Shown here piece after piece: positions 1 through 13,400 of a DNA stretch of 64,000 bases. The stretch spans positions 61,051,094 to 61,115,093 of the forward strand of contig CP136065.1 in assembly GCA_032622095.1 (NCBI GenBank), read 5' to 3'. This DNA comes from Siphonodentalium dalli. Taxonomy: Eukaryota; Mollusca; Scaphopoda; Gadilida; Siphonodentaliidae. A program made the position numbers and the translations under genes. Each line of letters starts with the position of its first letter. The first letter of the stretch is position 1. Under the pieces are notes generated by a model that was given only the letters and a program-made list of their open reading frames with translations, had not been told where the DNA came from and made no database searches.

Positions 1-27
1 CCTCTCTTTTTTTCTATTTATCTTCAG

Positions 28-102
28 TTGGCAGAACAAACAGCTAATGCTAATTATCTGGAGAGTGAACTCAGACAGCTAAGAGGAACAAAGAAGAGAT
101 GA
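28..102 (+). CDS. Last coding exon of an unrecognised coiled-coil protein
   Basis: A pyrimidine-rich tract ending in TTATCTTCAG (splice acceptor) is followed by 24 open codons and TGA at 100-102. The encoded tail, starting LAEQTANANYLESELRQLRG and ending TKKR, is rich in Glu, Gln, Leu and Arg with heptad-like Leu spacing, so it reads as the end of a coiled coil. The rest of the gene lies left of the window. I do not recognise the protein. It converges with GNPTG, whose stop codon is 4.1 kb away on the other strand. The exon itself is well supported by acceptor, open frame and composition. Confidence 0.6.
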   Translation: MAEQTANANYLESELRQLRGTKKR

Positions 103-1410
103 TTAACTCTGTCCTGTCTCAAGTGTCAAAGCTGTGATCACATATCATCTGTTACCGCCATGGGACTGACTGATTATAGACATAAATCAAAGTGAACAAA
201 ACTGGCAACATATATAATGTATGGCGAGAATCGGGAATATATGCCAAAATCAGCTTCTGTTTGTCAAAACGGAAGGACCATATAAAGGAGTTTTCTCTAT
301 TAGACTAATATTCATTGTATTTGTTGTTAATGCAAATCCCAAGAAGGCATACTTGGTCAAATTCTATTATTTACCAAATATATTAAACTTTCAATTTGTT
401 TTTCGATAGTTTTAAAATAAAAATTTTAACGTCATTACACACAGCATGTTTGTGTTGCTACTGGTGTCTAGATGTCTGTTGCAGATTTAAATCATACAAC
501 AAGTTTCTTTTGGTTTTAATGTTTCAATATACTGACCCATTGGGGGTGATTCATGCATTTGAAGCAACCAAAAACATACCGAATAATTTTGACATGGTCA
601 GTTCATTTCCATTAATTTTGACCATTAGAGAGATGGAATATGTTTTAACCCTTTACCCAACAAACCGGCCAAAACCGGCCAAATAAAGCTTCAACAGCCT
701 AAAATATCTTCGGTCTGTCTCAATAGAACCATACACATATGGATATCATTGGAACCGGCTCCTTGACCACATTGTGATAGTTACAGTTAGCCCGGTGCCA
801 ATGCATTCTCTTATATATGCGAGTCGACCATAGGTCGCCTCGCATATATAAGAGAATGCATTGGCCTAAAAAATATCTTTTTTTAACACTTTTTACCATT
901 TTTTCTTACATTCTTTAACAATTTTATAATTTTTAATGTGTTAAGCCAATGCATTCTCTTATATATGCGAGGCGACCTATGGTCGACTCGCATATATAAG
1001 AGAATGCATTGGCACAGGGCCGTTCTGTTGGGTAAAGGGTTAATAGATGCATTGTCCTAAACTTATGGGTGATGCCAATAATGTCACATACCGGTACTCA
1101 ATGTGTAGCATATGACAGTAACAATGATTTTGAATGTGTGGTATGAGGCGCATCACACACCATCTGATATGGCTTATCTGAGGGGCAAGCACTCCACTAT
1201 TGGCCTGTGTAAATGGTCTTCTCAACATCCCCTGGAAACTTGGAACCCTGTGGGCAGTTTGAAAACAGTATTTGTTTAAAATACAACTTGGTGTAAGGTG
1301 CAAGTTCCATGCTTAATGTCCTAGTTAATTGAATTTGATGATTGTATATTGTCCATATCATGTAGAATTGTAGATATTTTCTTATTTATATATGCATGTA
1401 AATAAAATAA
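103..1410 (+). other. Probable 3' untranslated region, interrupted by a MITE
   Basis: No coding exon is visible after the stop at 100-102. The region is AT-rich and ends with AATAAA at 1401-1406, a candidate polyadenylation signal, followed by more A-rich sequence. A TTAA-flanked MITE occupies 645-1043. Assigning this stretch as UTR is an inference from position. Confidence 0.35.
645..1043 (+). mobile_element. TTAA-flanked MITE, family A, copy 1
   Basis: The element starts TTAACCCTTTACCCAACA and ends with its reverse complement. TTAA on both sides is the target duplication expected of piggyBac-type transposition. Inside are two hairpins of about 70 bp, each built on the stem word TTCTCTTATATATGCGAG. 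The second is the reverse complement of the first, and an AT-rich spacer separates them. There is no coding capacity, so it would depend on a transposase elsewhere. Three more copies lie at 26736, 33949 and 56177. Confidence 0.85.
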
Positions 1411-1877
1411 CTTGTAATAACAATAGAAATATTAAGAAGTTGTCATTTCTTCTATGATTTTCCCTATCGCCTATGTAACTTACGTTTGCCTGAAGTTAGC
1501 TGGCAATATTTTAAAGCATATGCTCACAGTTCAGTGTTAACTTCCACAAGTGTCCTACGTAAAATTTTGTTCATCAATTTGTCCAAGATATGAAAATTCA
1601 CAAAATTCAGTACTGTTAAGGAGGGGCCCAATCGTGAATTTCCAAAACATTAATTTCAAATTATCAATTTGAAGGGGGAAATCATTATCCTGTAACAAAT
1701 GTATGCTATTTTACTACAACAACACCTGTTCACCCTCACAATATGAGAGATATGTTCTAATTATGTAAAAAAAAATTAAAAAATAATCATATTCAAACGT
1801 TTCAAAACATGAACTTTTCGATATTCTGACAGGGAACTGTATAAAATTGAAACAAAATGCTGGTAATATAGTTCTTA
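1411..1877. other. Intergenic DNA with old repeat remnant
   Basis: No gene is seen. From about 1800 the sequence (a stretch containing GGGAACTGTATAAAATTGAA) resembles the interior of the MULE-like MITE at 51348-51863, and the similarity resumes after the family B MITE at about 2210-2390. It is an older, diverged copy. Confidence 0.35.
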
Positions 1878-2206
1878 TTAACCCTTTAATGACTGGAGCT
1901 ACACTGGTGCAGCATTAAACATCCTGTGCTGGTGCATTCTCTTATATATGCGCTCGTCGTGATATGGCTTTGTTGCTAAAACGACGTTAAACCCCAATCA
2001 ATCAATCTTATATATGCAAGTCTCCCATAGAGTGCCTCACCCATATAAGAGAATGCACTGTCTTACAAGGTCAATATTAATATTGTTACGCCAATTTATT
2101 GTCATATATGCGAGGATTCCCATGGGAGACTAACATATATAAGAGAAGCATTGTTGGCACAGGGTTTTCACAAGATTTCAGGATGCTCCAGTCATGGAAG
2201 GGTTAA
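1878..2206 (+). mobile_element. TTAA-flanked MITE, family B, copy 1, nested in an older repeat
   Basis: TTAACCCTTTAATGACTGGA begins the element and CAGTCATGGAAGGGTTAA ends it, with TTAA at both outer edges. It has two internal hairpins of the type shared with family A, the first broken by a short insertion at about 1953-2008. Flanking sequence on both sides aligns with the interior of the MULE-like MITEs, so this copy inserted into one. Confidence 0.75.
1953..2008 (+). mobile_element. Short SINE/LINE 3'-tail fragment inside the MITE
   Basis: The stretch ACGACGTTAAACCCCAATCA followed by ATCAATC interrupts the first hairpin of the family B element. It looks like the 3' end of a CR1/L2-mobilised SINE or LINE, which commonly finishes in a short tandem word. 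It is too short to classify further. Confidence 0.45.
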
Positions 2207-2524
2207 TACCTATTCCGTAATATATTTCACAGTAGATGATGGTCCCAGCTCAAGATTGCATGACTTTTGTGAGATGATTGTGCTTTGTGTCACTTACAAT
2301 CATGGAATTTTTCCCAGGAAATTAATTCAATGTCGATTTCTAAATAAACTCACAAAAGTCTCTTGAATCATGCAATATCAATACTGTGAAAGAACTATTT
2401 TTATAGGAAGGCATATGTCTGGGCAACAGACCATAAATTGTGTTGCCCTTATTATTAGTTTTTGCTGATATGGTATCAATAAAGAGCATTTGTCTCAAAC
2501 CTGCAAATAGTTTGCCTCTCATTT

Positions 2525-2617
2525 GCAGAATGAGGTCCCTAGAAGGTGAATTTATTGATGCTATCATGCACAGGGGGCTAGCATCACCAAATTCACCCTC
2601 TTAGGATCTCATTCTGC
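2525..2617. repeat. 93-bp foldback repeat, family E, copy 1
   Basis: GCAGAATGAGGTCCC at the left is matched by a near reverse complement ending ATTCTGC at 2617. Arms carry the word GGTGAATTTATTGATGCT and its inverse with several mismatches. The loop is CATGCACAGG. A cleaner copy lies 309 bp downstream. Confidence 0.7.
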
Positions 2618-2833
2618 ATGGCCTCATCTGTTATGGGAGACATAGACTCAGATTGAAGTTCCCAAATGGTGAATATTGTGATGTACACCTGTTGCGAACC
2701 TCTATTATGCAATGTGTCGTCTGCCAATTTGGGGATATAGAGAAACTAAACTAAAAAAGAAATATAATCTATGTGAAGAAGTTTACATATAAATTTGATA
2801 ATAAAGAAACTTTCCAGAGAAGATGAGGCCAAA

Positions 2834-2926
2834 GCAGAATGAGGTCCCCAGAGGGTGAATTTAGTGATGCTAGCCCGCTATGCGGATTAGCATCACTAAA
2901 TTCACCCTCTGGGGACCTCATTCTGC
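2834..2926. repeat. 93-bp foldback repeat, family E, copy 2 (near-perfect palindrome)
   Basis: The arms GCAGAATGAGGTCCCCAGAG and inverse pair almost perfectly through GGTGAATTTAGTGATGCTA, leaving a small loop around 2878-2885. It has the same length as copy 1. No longer terminal repeats or target duplications are obvious. Confidence 0.8.
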
Positions 2927-4199
2927 AAATGACAGGCACATTATTCTCAGGCCTGATTTGTCCAAGACACATGATAAATATATATGACATTCCACCTCTT
3001 TTCACAGTATATAAATGCTTATTTATCAAGTAGTTTTCAACCTTTTTTTTTTACCTAAATAATGTGGGCCATTAAGGGGCAGACACAAGCTATACATACA
3101 AGCAATATCATGACTTTGCAGATGGATGTTAGTCATTCATTCCACAGAGAAGAATAATTCAACGAAGCACATGTATAAAAATAATTTTAATATAGAAATT
3201 ATAACAATGACAATTGGAACAATAATTTATATTCATAATCCAGTACAACTTTCTGGCATACTGAGGACCAGGATTAGTCTATATATGAAGCCAGGTCTGG
3301 CAGCATTGCTTTTTTATGTTAATTTTATAAAAGAGGCATAATCCAAAACCCTATTTCGAAAAAAAATATTAAAAAACAGTGATGTGCATGAATCCGTACA
3401 TCTTATTTTATTTTCCAATTTTGTGATGAAATAATGTCACACCCAGCATCGTGACTTTGGAACGGCACATACAAAAACGATTACTGGAACTATTGTATTT
3501 CAAATTGGGCCTGTCCGTCGGATCAACTGAGTTGCCTGGAAGCTGAATAATCATCCGTATTCCATTTCCCAGATAACATACATGCTGTTTTAGATGTTGA
3601 TCGGATTTGGACATGACATGTGGCAGCCCAAAATGTTTATTTATATTATTTTAAATTAAGAAATATTAATATTATTTTTTTGAGCTGTGTAAAGCAATTG
3701 GGCTTTTCTGGTAAGAATGTCAGATACCAACCTACAAATTTTCCACAAGACAAAGTAAAGCTACAGTAGTGAAATATAACTATAATAGTTGAATTTAGAA
3801 TGTGCCAGAACTGGAGAGTGGTTCGCTGATTACTCCATGATAATCAGGTTATTGTACTGTTGTAAGTCACATGGGCATGGAGTCGGCTAGGAAACCTTGC
3901 CAAAATATCTCATTTTTCTGTCACAATATGTATGCCCTCAAACTCAGGAATCTCTAAACTGATTGCAAGAAAAGAAATCATATCTTTACATGATGAGATG
4001 TTTCTACTTCTCAATACCAGATTTGTATCAGAATCAGATCTATAAGTTATTCATATTTCAACAACAAATATTCGAAGAAGCAGACATACAATCACTCAAA
4101 TGAAATATTAAATTCACACACAATCTCATCAACAGGAACGCAGCTAATCATCATTCAGAATATGAGCATACACATCTATGTTTTTGTAGGTAGCTTGTG
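2927..4199. other. GNPTG 3' side and intergenic DNA
   Basis: No further exon is seen. On the minus strand, AATAAA (TTTATT at 3636-3641 on plus) lies about 560 bp past the GNPTG stop and is a candidate poly(A) signal, but AT-richness makes this weak. Confidence 0.25.
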
Positions 4200-4403
4200 T
4201 CATGTTATTTGTTGAGCTGTACTGTTATCTGGTGTCCGGACTTCACTGACTGTCTTGTTTTGGCTAGAGTTCAGCTTGATCATGGCTCGTAGAGCTGTAC
4301 TGTTATCTGGTGTGCGGACTTCACTGGCTGTCTTGTTTTGGCTGGAGTTCAGCTTGATCATGGCTCGTAGAGCTTTAACCTCTGCTTCTAGTTTCTTATA
4401 CTC
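4200..4403 (-). CDS. GNPTG: GNPTG last exon, with a 78-bp tandem duplication
   Basis: The acceptor TTTGTAG precedes GAG TAT AAG, and TGA is at 4202-4200. It encodes 67 residues. Residues 11-36 (starting [14 protein letters not shown]) are repeated at once as 37-62, with only three base differences in 78 bp, one of them changing Ala to Val. Each unit holds three N-glycosylation sequons (NSS, NKT, NST), giving six in the tail. The part before the duplication aligns with the human helical segment after the dimer cysteine. Confidence 0.93.
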   Translation of the reverse strand, partial: EYKKLEAEVKALRAMIKLNSSQNKTASEVRTPDNSTALRAMIKLNSSQNKTVSEVRTPDNSTAQQIT

Positions 4404-7400
4404 CTACAAAATAAAGTGAATTTTATTATGTCTCAAGCAGGAATGTTAACATTTTCGTCAAATTTGCTTGGTTCCGTTGATTAAGAGTATCGAGAATTTC
4501 CAAAAATGTTTATTTGGGTACCTAGAATCTCTCTATAAAAATTCTGACGAGTACCCAGAATCTTCAATAAATGTTTTCGATGATAGGTCACATCTCATAT
4601 AAGATTGCAGATGTTAGCATTTTTGTCCCCCGAAAAAAAAACATTTTGGGGTACTATTAAAATAGCTGGTATCCGTCCTTCCGTCTGTCAGTCCGTTCGG
4701 ACAGTTTTCAGATGAGAACTTTATTTTGGACTATCGGAAATCAAAACCAAATTTGGCATGTGAGTTTATCAGCTCAAAACACAGGTCACGATCGAATATT
4801 GGTTCGGTCCGCCCCTTTTTGCTGAAGTTATGGCCCCTTTTCGACATAGGAATCTATCCTTCCATATGGAGAGTTTCTGGATGAGTACTTTATTTTGGGC
4901 TATCGGATCGATACCAAATTTGGTATGTGAGTTTATCAGCTTAAAACACAGGTCAAGTTCGAATGTGGGTTCGGTCCACCCATTTTTGCTGGAGTTATGG
5001 CCCCTTTTCGACTTAAAATTTTGTTGATAACTTTTCCTGATCACTTTAGTTTGTGTGATCAGATCTGAACCAAATTTGGTATGTGAGATTATCAGCTCCA
5101 AATATAGGTCAAGTTCGATTATGGGTTCTGCCCGCCCATTTTTGCCATAGTTATGGTCCTTGTCAACTTAAACAGCTATCCTTAATAAAAACGCACCAAT
5201 AGTGGGTTTCTCAATCTTATTTTCCAGCTTGAAAACTTGCGCTTCTATTTGGAGGTGATATTGGGAGGTCCTGAATACTGTTGTCGATCTGCGGTACCCA
5301 AATCGAACAAATTGACATCGGGCATGAGCTAACCACATGGGCGTGTCGATAAAGTAAAATATATCAAACAATAAAAATAAATGAAAGTGTCAATGACACT
5401 GTAGCTCAACTTAGGTAGGGGAATAATTTAATGGTTGACAGTAAATGGAGGAATAGGAAAGGTGCTAATTGAAATGTCTAACCTGCGCCAAAGGATTTAG
5501 TGATGCAAACAGTAAAATACAAGATGGCTGCTGGTGGCCATTTTTTTTGGCCAATTGACCCCAAAAGGACTCGTTCCCATCTACGTATAATTGTTAACAT
5601 CCATGACATATTTTATGAAGATCTGACCAAAGCTACGACCTACAAATTTCATGATGATCAGACGAACAGTACGACCTGTAGACCGCGCCAATGGATTGAA
5701 TTTTGAAATCCAAGATGGCCGCTGGCAGCCATGTTTTTTGGCCGAATGACCCCACAATGATTCGTTCCCATCTACATGTCAATGTCAACATTCATGACAA
5801 ATTTCATAAAGATTAGACCAAAGGTACAACCTGTAGCCCGTGCCAAAGGATTTAGTCATGCAAAGAGTAAAATCCAAGATGGCTGCTGGCGGCCATGTTT
5901 TTTGGCCGAACGACTCCAAAATCACTCTTTCCCATCTACATGTCAGTGTTAACATCCATGACAAATTTAATAAAGATCAGACCAAAGGTATGACCTGTAG
6001 CCCACGCCAAAGGATTTAGTCATGCAAAGAGTAAAATGCTGGTGGCCATGTTTTTTGACCGAATGACCCCAAAACGACTCGTTCCCATCTACATGTCATT
6101 GTTATAATTCATGACAAATTTCATGACCATCTGACCAAAGCTACGACCTGTAGCCCGCACCAAAGGATTTAGTCATGCAAAGAGTAAAATCCAAGATGGC
6201 TGCTGGTGGCCATGTTTTTTGACCGAATGACACCAAAATCACTCGTTTCCATCTACATGTTAGTGTTAACATCCATGACAAATCTCATAAAGATCAGACC
6301 AAAGCTACGACCTGTAGCCCGCGCCAAAGGATTTAGTCATGCAAAGAGTAAAATCCAAGATGGCTGCTGGCAGCCATGTTTTTTGGCCGAACGACCCCAA
6401 AATCACTAGTTCCCATCTACATGTCATTGTTAACATCCATGACAAATTTCATGATGTTCCGATCAAAGCTACGACCTGTAGCCCGCGCCAAAGGATTTAG
6501 TCATGCAAAGAGTAAAATCCAAGATGGCTGCTGGCAGCCATGTTTATTGGCCGATTGACCCCAAAATTACTTGTTCCCATCTACATGTCAATATTAACAT
6601 CCATGACAAATTTCATGATGATCAGACGAACAGTACGACCTGTAGCCCGCGCCAATGGATTGAATCTTGAAATCCAAGATGGCTGCCACCGGCCATGTTT
6701 TTTGGTCGAATGACCCCAAAATGACTCGTTCCCATCTACATGTCAATGTCAACATTCATGACAAATCTCATAAAGATCAGACCAAAGGTACGACCTGTAG
6801 CCCGCGCCAAAGGATTTAGTCATGCAAATAGTAAAATCCAAGATGGCTGCTGGCGGCCATGTTTTTTGGCCGAACGACTCCAAAATCACTCTTTCCCATC
6901 TACATGTCAGTGTTAACATCCATGACAAATTTAATAAAGATCAGACCAAAGGTATGACCTGTAGCCCACGCCAAAGGATTTAGTCATGCAAAGAGTAAAA
7001 TGCTGGTGGCCATGTTTTTTGACCGAATGACCCCAAAACGACTCGTTCCCATCTACATGTCATTGTTATAATTCATGACAAATTTCATGACCATCTGACC
7101 AAAGCTACGACCTGTAGCCCGCACCAAAGGATTTAGTCATGCAAAGAGTAAAATCCAAGATGGCTGCTGGTGGCCATGTTTTTTGACCGAATGACACCAA
7201 AATCACTCGTTTCCATCTACATGTTAGTGTTAACATCCATGACAAATCTCATAAAGATCAGACCAAAGCTACGACCTGTAGCCCGCGCCAAAGGATTTAG
7301 TCATGCAAAGAGTAAAATCCAAGATGGCTGCTGGCAGCCATGTTTTTTGGCCGAACGACCCCAAAATCACTAGTTCCCATCTACATGTCATTGTTAACAT

Positions 7401-10400
7401 CCATGACAAATTTCATGATGTTCCGATCAAAGCTACGACCTGTAGCCCGCGCCAAAGGATTTAGTCATGCAAAGAGTAAAATCCAAGATGGCTGCTGGCA
7501 GCCATGTTTATTGGCCGATTGACCCCAAAATTACTTGTTCCCATCTACATGTCAATATTAACATCCATGACAAATTTCATGATGATCAGACGAACAGTAC
7601 GACCTGTAGCCCGCGCCAATGGATTGAATCTTGAAATCCAAGATGGCTGCCACCGGCCATGTTTTTTGGTCGAATGACCCCAAAATGACTCGTTCCCATC
7701 TACATGTCAATGTCAACATTCATGACAAATCTCATAAAGATCAGACCAAAGGTACGACCTGTAGCCCGCGCCAAAGGATTTAGTCATGCAAATAGTAAAA
7801 TCCAAGATGGCTGCTGGCGGCCATGTTTTTTGGCCGAACGACCCCAAATTCACTCGTTCCCATCTACATGTCATTGTTAACATCCATGACAAATTTCATG
7901 ATGTTCCGATCAAAGCTACGACCTGTAGCCCGCGCCAAAGGATTTAGTCATGCAAAGAGTAAAATCCAAGATGGCTGCTGGCAGCCATGTTTATTGGCCG
8001 ATTGACCCCAAAATTACTTGTTCCCATCTACATGTCAATATTAACATCCATGACAAATTTCATGATGATCAGACGAACAGTACGACCTGTAGCCTGCGCC
8101 AATGGATTGAATTTTGAAATATAAGATGGCCACCAGCGGCCATGTTTTTTGGCCGAATGACCCCACAATGATTCGTTCCCATCTACATGTCAATGTCAAC
8201 ATTCATGACAAATTTCATAAAGATTAGACCAAAGGTACAACCTGTAGCCCGCGCCAAAGGATTTAGTCATGCAAAGAGTAAAATCCAAGATGGCTGCTGG
8301 CGGCCATGTTTTTTGGCCGGACGACACCAAAATCATTCGTTCCCATCTACATGTCATTATTAACATCAATGACAAATTTCATGATGATCAGGCGAACAGT
8401 ACGATCTGTAGCCCGCGCCAATGGATTGAATCTTGAAATCCAAGATGGCTGTTGGCGGCCATGTTTTTCGGCCGAAGGACCCCAAAATCACTCGTTCCCA
8501 TCTACATGTCATTGTTAACATCCATGACAAATTTCATGATGTTCCGATCGAAGCTACGACCTGTAGCCCGCGCCAAAGGATTTAGTCATGCAAAGAGTAA
8601 AATCCAAGATGGCTGCTGGCGGCCATGTTTATTGGCCGAACAAACCCAAAATGACTCGTTCCCATCTACATGTCAATATTAACATCCATGACAAATTTCA
8701 TGATGATCAGACGAACAGTACGACATGTAGCCCGCGCCAATGGATAGAATTTTGAAATCTAAGATGGCCACCAGCGGCCATGTTTTTTGACCGAATGACC
8801 CCACAATGATTCGTTCCCATCTACATGTCAATGTCAACATTCATGACAAATTTCATAAAGATTAGACCAAAGGTACAACCTGTAGCCCGCGCCAAAGGAT
8901 TTAGTCATGCAAAGAGTAAAATACAAGATGGCTGCTGGCGGCCATGTTTTTTGGCCGAACAACTCCAAAATCACTCGTTCCCATCTACATGACAGTGTTA
9001 ACATCCATGACAAATTTCATAAACTTCCGACCAAAACAACGACCTGTAGCCCGCACCAAAGGATTTAGTCATGCAAAGAGTAAAATCCAAGATGGCTGCT
9101 GGCAGCCATGTTTTTTGGCCGAACGACCCCAAAATCACTCGTTCCCATCTACATGTCATTATTAACATCAATGACAAATTTCATGATGATCAGATGAACA
9201 GTACGACCTGTAGGCCGCGCCAATGGATTGAATCTTGAAATCCAAGATGGCTGCCAGCGGCCATGTTTTTTGGCCGAATGACCCCAAAATGACTCGTTCC
9301 CATCTACATGTCAATGTCAACATTCATGACAAATTTCATGAAGATCATACCAAAGGTACAACCTGTAGCCCGCGCCAAAGGAAATTGTTGACAGACACAC
9401 GGACGACGGACGCCAAACCATGGCAATAGCTCAAACTTACAAAAGTAAGTTGAGCTAAAAAGGCATTCCATTAATGGAACTACTATGCATGCCTATTTCG
9501 GGTCGAAATTGGGTTATCAATATAAGCTATTGTTCGAGTCGGGGAGATTTAAAATTTCCAATTCATGATGAAAACATAGATTTGAATCAAAATATTTCTG
9601 TCACATGATAACAATTGTGTGCAAGACTGGTTCACTATAAGCCATCGCCCACGTAAATGCATAGTACTAGACCTCACTTCCGTGGTGCGACATTACGCAA
9701 AATTGCGGTTGGCACCTAACAAGAAGAAGAAGAAGAAGAATATGGTACAGCTGATTCTGTACAGATAAACTGGAATTTATCTATTAACACATGTCGGTCA
9801 TTCCAATGAAAGTGTCAATGACACTGTAGCTCAACTTAGGTAGGGGAATAATTTAATGGTTGACAGTAAATGGAGGAATAGGAAAGGTGCTAATTGAAAT
9901 GTCTAACATGCGCCAAAGGATTTAGTGATGCAAAGAGTAAAATACAAGATGGCTGCTGGTGGCCATTTTTTTTGGCCAATTGACCCCAAAAGAACTCGTT
10001 CCCATCTACGTATAATTGTTAACATCCATGACAAATTTTATGAAGATCTGACCAAAGCTACGACATACAAATTTCATGATGATCAGACGAACAGTACGAC
10101 CTGTAGACCGCGCCAATGGATTGAATTTTGAAATCCAAGATGGCCGCTGGCAGCCATGTTTTTTGGCCGAATGACCCCACAATGATTCGTTCCCATCTAC
10201 ATGTCAATGTCAACATTCATGACAAATTTAATAAATATCAGACCAAAGGTATGACCTGTAGCCCACGCCAAAGGATTTAGTCATGCAAAAAGTAAAATGC
10301 TGGTGGCAATGTTTTTTGACCGAATGACCCCAAAACGACTCGTTCCCATCTACATGTCATTGTTATAATTAATGACAAATTTCATGACCATTTGACCAAA

Positions 10401-13400
10401 GCTACGACCTGTAGCCCGCGCCAAAGGATTTAGTCATGCAAAGAGTAAAATACAAGATGGCTGCTGGCGGCCATGTTTTTTGGCCGAACAACTCCAAAAT
10501 CACTCGTTCCCATCTACATGACAGTGTTAACATCCATGACAAATTTCATAAACTTCCGACCAAAACAACGACCTGTAGCCCGCGCCAAAGGATTTAGTCA
10601 TGCAAAGAGTAAAATCCAAGATGGCTGCTGGCGGCCATGTTTTTTGGCCGGACGACACCAAAATCATTCGTTCCCATCTACATGTCATTATTAACATCAA
10701 TGACAAATTTCATGATGATCAGGCGAACAGTACGATCTGTAGCCCGCGCCAATGGATTGAATCTTGAAATCCAAGATGGCTGTTGGCGGCCATGTTTTTC
10801 GGCCGAAGGACCCCAAAATCACTCGTTCCCATCTACATGTCATTGTTAACATCCATGACAAATTTCATGATGTTCCGATCGAAGCTACGACCTGTAGCCC
10901 GCGCCAAAGGATTTAGTCATGCAAAGAGTAAAATCCAAGATGGCTGCTGGCGGCCATGTTTATTGGCCGAACAAACCCAAAATGACTCGTTCCCATCTAC
11001 ATGTCAATATTAACATCCATGACAAATTTCATGATGATCAGACGAACAGTACGACATGTAGCCCGCGCCAATGGATAGAATTTTGAAATCTAAGATGGCC
11101 ACCAGCGGCCATGTTTTTTGACCGAATGACCCCACAATGATTCGTTCCCATCTACATGTCAATGTCAACATTCATGACAAATTTCATAAAGATTAGACCA
11201 AAGGTACAACCTGTAGCCCGCGCCAAAGGATTTAGTCATGCAAAGAGTAAAATACAAGATGGCTGCTGGCGGCCATGTTTTTTGGCCGAACAACTCCAAA
11301 ATCACTCGTTCCCATCTACATGACAGTGTTAACATCCATGACAAATTTCATAAACTTCCGACCAAAACAACGACCTGTAGCCCGCACCAAAGGATTTAGT
11401 CATGCAAAGAGTAAAATCCAAGATGGCTGCTGGCAGCCATGTTTTTTGGCCGAACGACCCCAAAATCACTCGTTCCCATCTACATGTCATTATTAACATC
11501 AATGACAAATTTCATGATGATCAGATGAACAGTACGACCTGTAGGCCGCGCCAATGGATTGAATCTTGAAATCCAAGATGGCTGCCAGCGGCCATGTTTT
11601 TTGGCCGAATGACCCCAAAATGACTCGTTCCCATCTACATGTCAATGTCAACATTCATGACAAATTTCATGAAGATCATACCAAAGGTACAACCTGTAGC
11701 CCGCGCCAAAGGAAATTGTTGACAGACACACGGACGACGGACGCCAAACCATGGCAATAGCTCAAACTTACAAAAGTAAGTTGAGCTAAAAAGGCATTCC
11801 ATTAATGGAACTACTATGCATGCCTATTTCGGGTCGAAATTGGGTTATCAATATAAGCTATTGTTCGAGTCGGGGAGATTTAAAATTTCCAATTCATGAT
11901 GAAAACATAGATTTGAATCAAAATATTTCTGTCACATGATAACAATTGTGTGCAAGACTGGTTCACTATAAGCCATCGCCCACGTAAATGCATAGTACTA
12001 GACCTCACTTCCGTGGTGCGACATTACGCAAAATTGCGGTTGGCACCTAACAAGAAGAAGAAGAAGAAGAATATGGTACAGCTGATTCTGTACAGATAAA
12101 CTGGAATTTATCTATTAACACATGTCGGTCATTCCAATGAAAGTGTCAATGACACTGTAGCTCAACTTAGGTAGGGGAATAATTTAATGGTTGACAGTAA
12201 ATGGAGGAATAGGAAAGGTGCTAATTGAAATGTCTAACATGCGCCAAAGGATTTAGTGATGCAAAGAGTAAAATACAAGATGGCTGCTGGTGGCCATTTT
12301 TTTTGGCCAATTGACCCCAAAAGAACTCGTTCCCATCTACGTATAATTGTTAACATCCATGACAAATTTTATGAAGATCTGACCAAAGCTACGACATACA
12401 AATTTCATGATGATCAGACGAACAGTACGACCTGTAGACCGCGCCAATGGATTGAATTTTGAAATCCAAGATGGCCGCTGGCAGCCATGTTTTTTGGCCG
12501 AATGACCCCACAATGATTCGTTCCCATCTACATGTCAATGTCAACATTCATGACAAATTTAATAAATATCAGACCAAAGGTATGACCTGTAGCCCACGCC
12601 AAAGGATTTAGTCATGCAAAAAGTAAAATGCTGGTGGCAATGTTTTTTGACCGAATGACCCCAAAACGACTCGTTCCCATCTACATGTCATTGTTATAAT
12701 TAATGACAAATTTCATGACCATTTGACCAAAGCTACGACCTGTAGCCCGCGCCAAAGGATTTAGTCATGCAAAGAGTAAAATACAAGATGGCTGCTGGCG
12801 GCCATGTTTTTTGGCCGAACAACTCCAAAATCACTCGTTCCCATCTACATGACAGTGTTAACATCCATGACAAATTTCATAAACTTCCGACCAAAACAAC
12901 GACCTGTAGCCCGCGCCAAAGGATTTAGTCATGCAAAGAGTAAAATCCAAGATGGCTGCTGGCAGCCATGTTTTTTGGCCGAACGACCCCAAAATCACTC
13001 GTTCCCATCTACATGTCATTATTAACATCAATGACAAATTTCATGATGATCAGATGAACAGTACGACCTGTAGGCCGCGCCAATGGATTGAATCTTGAAA
13101 TCCAAGATGGCTGCCAGCAGCCATGTTTTTTGGCCGAATGACCCCAAAATGACTCGTTCCCATCTACATGTCAATGTCAACATTCATGACAAATTTCATG
13201 AAGATCATACCAAAGGTACAACCTGTAGCCCGCGCCAAAGGAAATTGTTGACAGACACACGGACACACGGACGACGGACGCCAAACCATGGCAATAGCTC
13301 AAACTTACAAAAGTAAGTTGAGCTAAAAAGGCATTCCATTAATGGAACTACTATGCATGCCTATTTCGGGTCGAAATTGGGTTATCAATATAAGCTATTG

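Noticed and set aside
645-1043. Calling the family A hairpins miRNA genes
   Set aside because: The stems are long and nearly perfect and lie in MITEs. Without small-RNA evidence they are reported only as a structural observation.
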